From NCBI GenBank assembly GCA_963457665.1, contig OY735209.1, positions 2,473,081 to 2,537,080 of the forward strand: a stretch of DNA of 64,000 nt. Reading direction: 5' to 3'. The position numbers and the translations under genes were made by a program. Positions 34,482 to 44,514 of this stretch are shown here, one piece after another. A model generated the notes under the pieces. That model was not told the DNA's origin. It did no database searches and saw only the letters and a program-made list of their open reading frames with translations. Positions within the stretch are counted from its first letter, which is position 1, and each line of letters starts with the position of its first letter. Source of the stretch: Thysanoteuthis rhombus (Eukaryota > Mollusca > Cephalopoda > Oegopsida > Thysanoteuthidae).

Positions 34482-37400
34482 TCAAAAAAACCACTCTAAT
34501 TCAGCACCTTTCACTCGACACAGTCGGGCAACTCTCACCCACCTTCCGTTGAATTCCGACCAAGGGAGCCTCTCCCTCTCGACCCTGATTTTGACTTTGA
34601 GCTGGTGCCCAAAGAACGCAATCAGTTGTTCGGGAGTGAAATGCTCTCCTTCGTGGAACCCCTTCTGACGCGTCGTCCAAATCACCATTCGCATCACGCC
34701 AAGTAAGCACATTAGCACTATATGTGCGTCCTTCTCCAACGATGGGAACACATTGCTGCAGACAGCACTGGCATCCAAGGCAAAAAACCGTGCCCCGACG
34801 ATGCGAACCATGTGGCCTTCAACCAGCTTGCACAGCGGATGCACCACGCTGCAGTGGAAGAAGGCGTGCTCAATAGACTCCTCCATTCCACCACAGCGCA
34901 TGCACTCTGGTGAAACTACCAGACCCGCTGCAAAAAGCCGTTTGCCGACCCAGAGAGCATTCCGTATGACTAGCCAGGTGAGGGACGCCTCGTTGTTATT
35001 GAGGCACCTCAGTCCGGGCGTCCAAGGCCAGATTGAGCGACTCTCCGCCTTCGTTAAACCGAGCCCCTCGATCATTTCGTCTCGAACGGACCCCCTCACT
35101 ATTACCCGATATAATGCCCTCCTCGACAACGACTGGGTGTCGTTGAGGCATTCCTTCACCCGAGAAAAAACTCGGAGAGCGTGTCGGCATTCTCGATAGA
35201 AAGAGCATTCCGCCCGGGGTCTACGGCGGGCCTCACCCCCGTCGTCGGAACGCACGTTTCTTAAGGCTGGGAAAGCCTTCCTGGCGTCTTCTTTCCAGAA
35301 TTCGCCGTTCTGCTCTTCTTGCGTACACATCCGACCTAAGAAAGTCAAGCGTAGGGTATGTTGCCGAGCTTCGATGTTCGGCATTCCTAGGCCGCCTTCC
35401 GCAGGTTGGAGCTGACAGATCTTGCGAGATACCATGGGGTGCCTGTGACCCCATAGGAGTCGAAACATGGCACCTTCCAACTTTAGTTGGTCGGTACACG
35501 GAAGAGGGAGCACTGAAAGTCGGTAAAGGATAAGGGGGTAGATGTGAGAGACGCACACCTCGGCCCTACCCTTGAAGGAGAGCTTCCTCCGAGTCCACAG
35601 ATTAACTGCTTTCTCTACCTTTTCCAGTACGCCCGACCAATTTTTCTCCAACTGGAGGTCGGGACCGAACCAGACGCCGAGTATCTTGCACGGCCCTTCC
35701 GTCCAGGCAAAGGGACCAGGGAGAGAGCGCCCTCTCCACGAGTCCAGCAACAAGCCCTCAGACTTGTCGCAGTTGGCTTTGGCCCCTGTCACCGTCTCAT
35801 ACCTTTGGATCTCTACACTGATTTCCCTGATCTCGGCACTGCTCGTTACAAGCAAGGTTATGTCATCAACGTAGGCGGTATACTTGACTGGCGTGTGACC
35901 ACCAGGCAAGGTTAGCCCGCGTAGGACCGGATTCGCCTTTACTTTGCGCAGGAAAGGTTCCAGCGCAAGAATGTACAGCATCGGCGAAAGTGGACAACCT
36001 TGACGAACTGATCTGGACAACTGAAAGGCTTTCGACCTCACTCCATTCACCTCCACCACCGAGCTGGGGGATGCATACAAGAGACGAATCCAGGAGCGAA
36101 AGATCACACTGAAGCCAGATGCGGACAAGACGGACTCGAGAAAACGATGGTCGACCCTATCGAATGCTTTGGACTGATCTAACTTGATCAGCGCGGCTCC
36201 ATTGTCGACTTTCTCAATGATCGTGCGCACCGTGTGCAGATTATCTTGGATAGTCCGACCCTTTACAGAGCAAGTCTGCTCGGGGCCAATCAGACTCTCC
36301 AGCACAGTCTGCAGCCGGTTTGCGAGGACCTTGGCCAAAATCTTCAACTCTGTATTGAGCAGAGTTATGGGCCTGAAGTTATCTACCCCGTCCCCTCCAT
36401 CTTTGTCCTTGCATAGCAATTTCACCACCCCTCTGGTAAAGCGGCTGGGAATGCCCCCCTGCTTTAGCCAGTGGTTAAAGATCAATGCCAGCAAGTGAAC
36501 GAAAATGGGCGACAGCCTCAAATACACTTCGTAAGGCAAACCATCGATCCCCGGTGTCTTCTCCTTCTCGATGCTCTTTAACGCTTCCCGGATTTCATCC
36601 TCTGATATGGGCCCCTCGCACCCAGCTGCTTCAGTCGCCTCAAGGCGAGGGAAGTCAGCTAAATAGGCGTCGAACTGAGCCGAATTCAGTCTAGCTTCCC
36701 TGGTGAATAGTTCCTGGAAGTTGGCACGAAACACCTCACAGATACCTTCGTTTGTGGTCACAAGGCGTCCGTCCGGCGATGTGACGCTGGAGATATGCCG
36801 ACTAGACGCACTCCTAATTTCTTCTAGCCTCAGCTCATCGGCCATATTCGTTGCCTCGGGGGACATTCTCTTTAATCTAGCTCTAACTACTAGAGCTTGA
36901 TCCTTCTTGGCATGCAAGGAGGCCAACTCTGCCTTAGCTATCTTAACCTGGCTAGAGTCCCCTCCCTCCACCGCCCGCTCGATCCGATCTTCTAGTGCCT
37001 TTTGTGCCGCTAGTCTCACTAGGTTGAGTCGCCTACTGTAATCGGCAGCAAAAGACCTAATTTTGTTTTTGAGGTTCCCCCAGAATTTATTTCCCAGGAT
37101 AGCCCCCGTCAGTTCCCGCTAGATTAGTGATGTTAGCTGGTCCCGAAAATCCTCCATATCCACGAGGGATGTGTTGAATTTCCAGTAACCAGACTTGAAG
37201 GGCTTAGCTATACCTAAATTCATTCGGGCCCTTACTAATCTATGGTCCGAAAAGGGGACGCTATGGAAACTTGGACATTCCAAAAACTTATGGTCGACTC
37301 TTCTAGCTAAGACCCGATCGATGTAACTGGAATGTTGCACCGAACTCGGATCGCCACTATTAGTCCAAGTCCATACTACTTGGCGGGGGTGTTCGTTTCG

Positions 37401-37931
37401 GAATTTATCCACCAGGTCAAGCCTGTTGATCAAATCCCGAAACGGAATCACGTCGCTGTGGTTAGTTCCCCTATTTACCCCTCGGTCTATATCGGGATCA
37501 AGGACGGCATTCCAATCACCCGCTAACACTAGCCGTCTCGACGGAACTACGAACTGATCGATCCGCCGAAAGAAGTTGATTCGCTCACCCTGGCCGTTGG
37601 GCGCATAAACCCCAATCAAACGAAAAGCCTCCCCTCTTATGGTAACATCAACGACGCACAATCTGCCCGCCGGGTCTGCATACACAAGGGAACACATCGC
37701 ATTCAAAGAATGGCTTATTAGCCAAGAGACACCTCTGGAGTGGCTATCAAAGTATGCTGAAAAGAGACGAAAGTCTCGAGACAGCACACTCTCATTGTCG
37801 CTCGAAATAAAGTGTGTCTCCTGTATACAACAAACACTCACGTCGAGGTGCCGGAGGAGACGACAGAGTCTAGCTCTTTTCGACTCGTTCCGGTAACCAC
37901 GACCATTCAAACTTGCTAAATAGAGAGCCAT
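34482..37931 (-). pseudogene. LINE ORF2 (endonuclease-reverse transcriptase), copy 1, one nonsense codon
   Basis: The frame is 1149 codons, identical in layout to copy 2, but codon 271 is TAG (37119-37121) where copy 2 has CAG. The endonuclease (residues 1-270) would be made alone; the rest (878 codons) is open and in frame. Motifs are the same as in copy 2: QETH at 37-40, GDWN at 138-141, SDH at 228-230, FDRVD at 590-594, YVDD at 687-690, and C-terminal CCHC at 1010-1027. Other differences from copy 2 are a handful of substitutions (for example S43 instead of P43, H158S159 instead of N158G159). The inactivation is recent, and a sequencing error cannot be excluded. Confidence 0.85.
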
Positions 37932-37940
37932 CTTGTTAAT

Positions 37941-40157
37941 CTATTGGCGTTGCCCTCCTGACGCGAACATTGCCGGTGATAGCACACCGACAGCGGGTCC
38001 CATAGGATCTGTGCCCATCTCAGTCTTGATGGAGCACTCCAGGGACACGCCGCCGACGTGCCTGGGGAACGTTAATTTAACTGCCCTATAAAGGGAGGGG
38101 TGCATGAAAACAGGGACCCTCCCTGAGCAAAAGTTTTTCAGTTTGTGGAGGTCTGGATGATGCCAGACAGCCAGCGGTGATGACATTTTGAAAGCTGAGT
38201 TGGCCTCTTTTAACATGTCCCACACCTGCCGTGAGGTGTCACCGACCCGGACCACAGTTAATAGTTTCTTCAGCCCTGGGAACAAGGTAGGGTCCTCCAC
38301 ATCACGTCTTCCGGGTTCGACGAACCGGAAATTGTGGAGGACCTTTAAATCCCTCAGGGCCTGCTGCTGGAGCTTGGTTTTTTCGAGAATGTCCGGGTCG
38401 ACACGGCAGATGTGGACCCCTCTCTTGTGTCTGATTTTTTTCTCTTTTTTGGTGGGCTCGCCGGTATCACCCCCGGCTGGGCTTCTCGGCCTCTTTTGTG
38501 AGGCCGATTGTGTAGGTGACATGGGTGTGCTTGTTGTTGTTGTTGCTGATGTTGGTGTTGTTGCTGGTGTTGTTGCTGGTGATACTGATGGTGTTACTTT
38601 TGGGGAAGGTTTTGGTGTGGCTGCTGGTGTTGTTGTTGTAGTGGGAGGAATCATAATCAACGGTGGAGGCGGCGGCGGAGGTAGCGGTGATGTGGGCGGT
38701 AATGGTGGTGTAGGGGATGGTATTTGTTTTTCAGGAGTTTTCAGGGGGGTAGATTTTTTTTTCAATACAGTTAGTTTTGATTTTTCGGGAGGTGAAGCTT
38801 TTGTTTGAGGACTTTGCAATGTTTTCGGGGAGGGCGGAGGGGTAACCCTCCCTGCTGGCTGCCTGGACTTTAGTTGTTGTAGTAGTGCCGCCGCCTTTTC
38901 CTTCCCTATTCGTCCCGGACTAGCGTAACCCCCCACTCTAGCCCGTTCCGCATAAGACTGCGGGGTCTCTCCTTGGGGACTGTCGGTGTCGGTTCGCATT
39001 GGGATATGTGGCAACAGGGGTACCTCTATTTGGGCCTTCTTCCCACTACGACCTACTACCTGCCACTCCCCCTCCGTCTTCTCTTTATGTGTCACCACCT
39101 TTGGTGACGGAGTCGACGGTTTAGGTGAGGGGAGACTTTTACCTCTCCCGGCATCTGACTGGATTCCTCCAGTCATGGCAGTAGGCGAGACTACGGGAGC
39201 CTCCTTTTGGGCGGTATCAGAAACTAAGTGGGAAGGGTCTTGCGTCAGGCTGGACGGTTTTTTTTTGCAGATAGCGGCGAGGTGACCAGCCTCCCCGCAT
39301 ATCCAGCAGACTGGCCTCCTACCTTTGACGATAAGAGGTAGTCGCCTCCGACCACCTATGTCCAAATAGTTGGGAATGGCCAGGAACGCCTTCCTGTCGA
39401 TCATAAGATCAAAACGCCACTCCCCACGCATCACCTCGGAGTCAACCGAGACAATTTCTCCGTATTTCAGGAGAAAAGCCCCGATATGTTCCCCGAGCAC
39501 GAAGCTGGGCACCTCATGTGCTATTACCCGGGTCCTTCTCCGGCCGAGATACTCAACACGAATGTAATGCTCCTTTGTTTGGAGCTCTCGGCGCAGGAGA
39601 TCTGAACAGTCCTGTTCAGTGGGCAATAACACGTCCCACATCGCAAAGCCATCGCCTTTTACAACTTGTTTGGCTTTGATTCCTAAGCTAGCCAGTGCTT
39701 TCAACACTATGTCTTTGTTTGATCGGACAATTCGGTTTGACTTCTTGTCGACCAAAAAGACGGACACCATTTTTTTCTCAATGTCTTTCAATTCGACCAA
39801 GTCCACCAGTAAGCCGTCCTCTTTCACAAGGTGACTGTATGTCTGGCAACGCTTGACGAATTCCGCCACATTGACTGTATTTATTACGGGAGGGGATGAC
39901 CAAACGTTAGGAGAGTCCCCACTTGTCTTGTCATGTTGTCCCGCCGGAATCGGCGAGTCTGTATTTTCCCCCTTCCCTTCATGGACGGGGGATTTTTTCA
40001 TGTCTGTGTTCTTTTCAGGTGGACTGTTTGTCTGCATTTTTTTCATTTTGTCCTGTTTTTTTTTGTTTTTTTTCCCTATTTTAGGGGGTGTGGATGTGCC
40101 CCCGCCCTCCCCCTTATCGGGGGAAGCAAACAAGGCCCTCCTGGCCTCGTCGGCCAT
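37941..40157 (-). CDS. LINE ORF1 nucleic-acid-binding protein, copy 1
   Basis: The 738-residue protein starts MADEARRALF. Regions: a lysine-rich N-terminus (to about residue 60), a folded region (about 93-280) of the kind that precedes zinc knuckles in Tx1-group ORF1 proteins, a CCHC knuckle (C284, C287, H292, C297), a long Pro/Thr/Ser-rich low-complexity part (about 300-570), and a conserved C-terminal region starting near GVHICRVD. ORF1 proteins of this type coat the LINE RNA and act as chaperones in the retrotransposition particle; that role is inferred from the family. The stop is TAG, and ORF2 starts 9 bases later in the same frame. The decayed copies at 560-2040 and 9570-10945 keep the C-terminal region best. 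Confidence 0.85.
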   Translation of the reverse strand: MADEARRALFASPDKGEGGGTSTPPKIGKKNKKKQDKMKKMQTNSPPEKNTDMKKSPVHEGKGENTDSPIPAGQHDKTSGDSPNVWSSPPVINTVNVAEFVKRCQTYSHLVKEDGLLVDLVELKDIEKKMVSVFLVDKKSNRIVRSNKDIVLKALASLGIKAKQVVKGDGFAMWDVLLPTEQDCSDLLRRELQTKEHYIRVEYLGRRRTRVIAHEVPSFVLGEHIGAFLLKYGEIVSVDSEVMRGEWRFDLMIDRKAFLAIPNYLDIGGRRRLPLIVKGRRPVCWICGEAGHLAAICKKKPSSLTQDPSHLVSDTAQKEAPVVSPTAMTGGIQSDAGRGKSLPSPKPSTPSPKVVTHKEKTEGEWQVVGRSGKKAQIEVPLLPHIPMRTDTDSPQGETPQSYAERARVGGYASPGRIGKEKAAALLQQLKSRQPAGRVTPPPSPKTLQSPQTKASPPEKSKLTVLKKKSTPLKTPEKQIPSPTPPLPPTSPLPPPPPPPLIMIPPTTTTTPAATPKPSPKVTPSVSPATTPATTPTSATTTTSTPMSPTQSASQKRPRSPAGGDTGEPTKKEKKIRHKRGVHICRVDPDILEKTKLQQQALRDLKVLHNFRFVEPGRRDVEDPTLFPGLKKLLTVVRVGDTSRQVWDMLKEANSAFKMSSPLAVWHHPDLHKLKNFCSGRVPVFMHPSLYRAVKLTFPRHVGGVSLECSIKTEMGTDPMGPAVGVLSPAMFASGGQRQ

Positions 40158-40351
40158 GAAGGGAAACGAAAAAATACAAAAATCGAGACAACAACAAAAA
40201 ATGGGACTTATCTTGTAGGACTAGAGTTTCGGGGGGGTTCGACTAGTCCGGAATCCGTTCAAAATGTACTGAACAGTAGCAGCAACCTCGTCTGAAAATA
40301 AACAATAAAAGTTCGTAAGAGCAACAAAAAAACACGTCAAATCTTGTTTCC

Positions 40352-40368
40352 TTCAAGATGCAAAACAC
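40352..40368. other. 17-bp LINE target-site copy between the two LINEs
   Basis: TTCAAGATGCAAAACAC, then TA and the copy 2 3' end (GATATTTATT...). On the right-hand side it abuts the copy 2 3' UTR, and on the left the copy 1 5' UTR. Confidence 0.75.
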
Positions 40369-41055
40369 TAGATATTTATTCTCAAAAGATGAGAAATCTG
40401 ACATGTAGTCGGAGGGGGGATGGGGTATAAGGGCTGGTCAACTCTATTCCTAATCTTTTCTTAGCTAGTCTCATGCACTGACCCAATCTCACTATATACA
40501 TCCATTCACCAAAACAACACATTTTTCCTGGTCTCTCATACTGCATTTACCATAACATCAGATTCTCTCTATGATGGAAAACTACTCTAAACCCATATTT
40601 ACAATTTTGTGTGTGTGGGGGGGGGGCAATAAAATTATGATGAATATTTACAAATAAAAATGAACCCCAATGATTGATATATATTTACAAAAAAAAAAAA
40701 AAAAAAAGCGAAAACGAAATTAGTATGTGACCCCCCCACAAAAGACTTAACATGGCAGAACAGTAAGTTAACCAGACGAAAAGATGGATGTCGAGACAGA
40801 GGAGAAAAAAAAAAAAAAAAAAAAAAAAAAATTCTCTCAAACATCCTCTGGAAAACTTTACCTTCTGTCATCTAGAGGGGGAGGGGATGGGAATCGAAAA
40901 AAGTGGAGGACAGAAAAAAAAGGGGGCCGATGATCATTCTCTCCCTAGCTAAGAAACTGTTGGCTAACAGAAAAGGAAAATCTAATCTATCCTAACCTGG
41001 GCTGGGTTAGCACGTTCGTGTCAGGACTGCAAAATCCTTACTGACCAATAGACTT

Positions 41056-44000
41056 TCAAAAAAACCACTCTAATTCAGCACCTTTCACTCGACACAGTCG
41101 GGCAACTCTCACCCACCTTCCGTTGAATTCCGACCAAGGGAGCCTCTCCCTCTCGACCCTGATTTTGACTTTGAGCTGGTGCCCAAAGAACGCAATCAGT
41201 TGTTCGGGAGTGAAATGCTCTCCTTCGTGGAACCCCTTCTGACGCGTCGTCCAAATCACCATTCGCATCACGCCAAGTAAGCACATTAGCACTATATGTG
41301 CGTCCTTCTCCAACGATGGGAACACATTGCTGCAGACAGCACTGGCATCCAAGGCAAAAAACCGTGCCCCGACGATGCGAACCATGTGGCCTTCAACCAG
41401 CTTGCACAGCGGATGCACCACGCTGCAGTGGAAGAAGGCGTGCTCAATAGACTCCTCCATTCCACCACAGCGCATGCACTCTGGTGAAACTACCAGACCC
41501 GCTGCAAAAAGCCGTTTGCCGACCCAGAGAGCATTCCGTATGACTAGCCAGGTGAGGGACGCCTCGTTGTTATTGAGGCACCTCAGTCCGGGCGTCCAAG
41601 GCCAGATTGAGCGACTCTCCGCCCTCGTTAAACCGAGCCCCTCGATCATTTCGTCTCGAACGGACCCCCTCACTATTACCCGATATAATGCCCTCCTCGA
41701 CAACGACTGGGTGTCGTTGAGGCATTCCTTCACCCGAGAAAAAACTCGGAGAGCGTGTCGGCATTCTCGATAGAAAGAGCATTCCGCCCGGGGTCTACGG
41801 CGGGCCTCACCCCCGTCGTCGGAACGCACGTTTCTTAAGGCTGGGAAAGCCTTCCTGGCGTCTTCTTTCCAGAATTCGCCGTTCTGCTCTTCTTGCGTAC
41901 ACATCCGACCTAAGAAAGTCAAGCGTAGGGTATGTTGCCGAGCTTCGATGTTCGGCATTCCTAGGCCGCCTTCCGCAGGTTGGAGCTGACAGATCTTGCG
42001 AGATACCATGGGGTGCCTGTGACCCCATAGGAGTCGAAACATGGCACCTTCCAACTTTAGTTGGTCGGTACACGGAAGAGGGAGCACTGAAAGTCGGTAA
42101 AGGATAAGGGGGTAGATGTGAGAGACGCACACCTCGGCCCTACCCTTGAAGGAGAGCTTCCTCCGAGTCCACAGATTAACTGCTTTCTCTACCTTTTCCA
42201 GTACGCCCGACCAATTTTTCTCCAACTGGAGGTCGGGACCGAACCAGACGCCGAGTATCTTGCACGGCCCTTCCGTCCAGGCAAAGGGACCAGGGAGAGA
42301 GCGCCCTCTCCACGAGTCCAGCAACAAGCCCTCAGACTTGTCGCAGTTGGCTTTGGCCCCTGTCACCGTCTCATACCTTTGGATCTCTACGCTGATTTCC
42401 CTGATCTCGGCACTGCTCGTTACAAGCAAGGTTATGTCATCAACGTAGGCGGTATACTTGACTGGCGTGTGACCACCAGGCAAGGTTAGCCCGCGTAGGA
42501 CCGGATTCGCCTTTACTTTGCGCAGGAAAGGTTCCAGCGCAAGAATGTACAGCATCGGCGAAAGTGGACAACCTTGACGAACTGATCTGGACAACTGAAA
42601 GGCTTTCGACCTCACTCCATTCACCTCCACCACCGAGCTGGGGGATGCATACAAGAGACGAATCCAGGAGCGAAAGATCACACTGAAGCCAGACGCGGAC
42701 AGGACGGACTCGAGAAAACGATGGTCGACCCTATCGAATGCTTTGGACTGATCTAACTTGATCAGCGCGGCTCCATTGTCGACTTTCTCAATGATCGTGC
42801 GCACCGTGTGCAGATTATCTTGGATAGTCCGACCCTTTACAGAGCAAGTCTGCTCGGGGCCAATCAGACTCTCCAGCACAGTCTGCAGCCGGTTTGCGAG
42901 GACCTTGGCCAAAATCTTCAACTCTGTATTGAGCAGAGTTATGGGCCTGAAGTTATCTACCCCGTCCCCTCCATCTTTGTCCTTGCATAGCAATTTCACC
43001 ACCCCTCTGGTAAAGCGGCTGGGAATGCCCCCCTGCTTTAGCCAGTGGTTAAAGATCAATGCCAGCAAGTGAACGAAAATGGGCGACAGCCTCAAATACA
43101 CTTCGTAAGGCAAACCATCGATCCCCGGTGTCTTCTCCTTCTCGATGCTCTTTAACGCTTCCCGGATTTCATCCTCTGATATGGGCCCCTCGCACCCAGC
43201 TGCTTCAGTCGCCTCAAGGCGAGGGAAGTCAGCTAAATAGGCGTCGAACTGAGCCGAATTCAGTCTAGCTTCCCTGGTGAATAGTTCCTGGAAGTTGGCA
43301 CGAAACACCTCACAGATACCTTCGTTTGTGGTCACAAGACGTCCGTCCGGCGATGTGACGCTGGAGATATGCCGACTAGACGCACTCCTAATTTCTTCTA
43401 GCCTCAGCTCATCGGCCATATTCGTTGCCTCGGGGGACATTCTCTTTAATCTAGCTCTAACTACTAGAGCTTGATCCTTCTTGGCATGCAAGGAGGCCAA
43501 CTCTGCCTTAGCTATCTTAACCTGGCTAGAGTCCCCTCCCTCCACCGCCCGCTCGATCCGATCTTCTAGTGCCTTTTGTGCCGCTAGTCTCACTAGGTTG
43601 AGTCGCCTACTGTAATCGGCAGCAAAAGACCTAATTTTGTTTTTGAGGTTCCCCCAGAATTTATTTCCCAGGATAGCCCCCGTCAGTTCCCGCTGGATTA
43701 GTGATGTTAGCTGGTCCCGAAAATCCTCCATATCCACGAGGGATGTGTTGAATTTCCAGTAACCAGACTTGAAGGGCTTAGCTATACCTAAATTCATTCG
43801 GGCCCTTACTAATCTATGGTCCGAAAAGGGGACGCTATGGAAACTTGGACATTCCAAAAACTTATGGTCGACTCTTCTAGCTAAGACCCGATCGATGTAA
43901 CTGGAATGTTGCACCGAACTCGGATCGCCACTATTAGTCCAAGTCCATACTACTTGGCGGGGGTGTTCGTTTCGGAATTTATCCACCAGGTCAAGCCTGT

Positions 44001-44505
44001 TGATCAAATCCCGAAACGGAATCACGTCACCGTTGTTAGTTCCCCTATTTACCCCTCGGTCTATATCGGGATCAAGGACGGCATTCCAATCACCTGCTAA
44101 CACTAGCCGTCTCGACGGAACTACGAACTGATCGATCTGCCGAAAGAAGTTGATTCGCTCACCCTGGCCGTTGGGCGCATAAACCCCAATCAAACGAAAA
44201 GCCTCCCCTCTTATGGTAACATCAACGACGCACAATCTGCCCGCCGGGTCTGCATACACAAGGGAACACATCGCATTCAAAGAATGGCTTATTAGCCAAG
44301 AGACACCTCTGGAGTGGCTATCAAAGTATGCTGAAAAGAGACGAAAGTCTCGAGACAGCACACTCTCATTGTCGCTCGGAATAAAGTGTGTCTCCTGTAT
44401 ACAACAAACACTCACGTCGAGGTGCCGGAGGAGACGACAGAGTCTAGCTCTTTTCGACTCGTTCCGGTAACCACGACCATTCAAACTTGCTAAATAGAGA
44501 GCCAT
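41056..44505 (-). CDS. LINE ORF2: APE endonuclease, reverse transcriptase, C-terminal zinc knuckle (intact)
   Basis: The intact protein has 1149 residues. The APE-type endonuclease (about 1-235) shows N9, QETH with E38, Y109, GDWN (D139, N141), YID with D205, and SDH (D229, H230). The reverse transcriptase (about 440-800) shows TPGIDG at 459-464, NFRPITLLN, LDQSKAFD with catalytic D585, RQGCPLSP at 643-650, and YVDD at 687-690 carrying the catalytic aspartates. A C-terminal CCHC (C1010, C1013, H1022, C1027) is typical of L1/Tx1 elements. The enzyme would nick the target and prime reverse transcription from it. Translation probably depends on ORF1, whose TAG lies in the same frame just upstream. 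Confidence 0.92.
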   Translation of the reverse strand: MALYLASLNGRGYRNESKRARLCRLLRHLDVSVCCIQETHFIPSDNESVLSRDFRLFSAYFDSHSRGVSWLISHSLNAMCSLVYADPAGRLCVVDVTIRGEAFRLIGVYAPNGQGERINFFRQIDQFVVPSRRLVLAGDWNAVLDPDIDRGVNRGTNNGDVIPFRDLINRLDLVDKFRNEHPRQVVWTWTNSGDPSSVQHSSYIDRVLARRVDHKFLECPSFHSVPFSDHRLVRARMNLGIAKPFKSGYWKFNTSLVDMEDFRDQLTSLIQRELTGAILGNKFWGNLKNKIRSFAADYSRRLNLVRLAAQKALEDRIERAVEGGDSSQVKIAKAELASLHAKKDQALVVRARLKRMSPEATNMADELRLEEIRSASSRHISSVTSPDGRLVTTNEGICEVFRANFQELFTREARLNSAQFDAYLADFPRLEATEAAGCEGPISEDEIREALKSIEKEKTPGIDGLPYEVYLRLSPIFVHLLALIFNHWLKQGGIPSRFTRGVVKLLCKDKDGGDGVDNFRPITLLNTELKILAKVLANRLQTVLESLIGPEQTCSVKGRTIQDNLHTVRTIIEKVDNGAALIKLDQSKAFDRVDHRFLESVLSASGFSVIFRSWIRLLYASPSSVVEVNGVRSKAFQLSRSVRQGCPLSPMLYILALEPFLRKVKANPVLRGLTLPGGHTPVKYTAYVDDITLLVTSSAEIREISVEIQRYETVTGAKANCDKSEGLLLDSWRGRSLPGPFAWTEGPCKILGVWFGPDLQLEKNWSGVLEKVEKAVNLWTRRKLSFKGRAEVCVSHIYPLILYRLSVLPLPCTDQLKLEGAMFRLLWGHRHPMVSRKICQLQPAEGGLGMPNIEARQHTLRLTFLGRMCTQEEQNGEFWKEDARKAFPALRNVRSDDGGEARRRPRAECSFYRECRHALRVFSRVKECLNDTQSLSRRALYRVIVRGSVRDEMIEGLGLTRAESRSIWPWTPGLRCLNNNEASLTWLVIRNALWVGKRLFAAGLVVSPECMRCGGMEESIEHAFFHCSVVHPLCKLVEGHMVRIVGARFFALDASAVCSNVFPSLEKDAHIVLMCLLGVMRMVIWTTRQKGFHEGEHFTPEQLIAFFGHQLKVKIRVERERLPWSEFNGRWVRVARLCRVKGAELEWFF

Positions 44506-44514
44506 CTTGTTAAT

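Larger units (their letters stand above)
33787..40351 (-). mobile_element. Young Tx1/L1-like LINE, copy 1
   Basis: Full-length element of about 6.6 kb on the minus strand: 5' UTR about 195 bp (40158-40351), ORF1 (37941-40157), ORF2 (34482-37931, one nonsense codon) and 3' UTR about 695 bp (33787-34481) with AATAAA at 33791-33796, four bases from the 3' end. Runs of A on the plus strand (34102-34127 and about 34236-34254) are poly-T inside the sense 3' UTR. It is flanked by the 17-bp word on both sides, consistent with a target-site duplication. The coding capacity (APE endonuclease, reverse transcriptase, C-terminal CCHC) places it in the L1/Tx1 group. Confidence 0.85.

Noticed and set aside
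34753-37526. Plus-strand frames of 60-148 codons within the LINE copies (also at 41296-44470)
   Set aside because: They are shadows of ORF2 on the opposite strand. They recur in both copies only because the copies are nearly identical.
38188-38808. Glycine/valine-rich plus-strand frame of about 206 codons opposite ORF1 (and 44762-45508)
   Set aside because: It is antisense to the Pro/Thr-rich part of ORF1. Its composition follows from that repeat.
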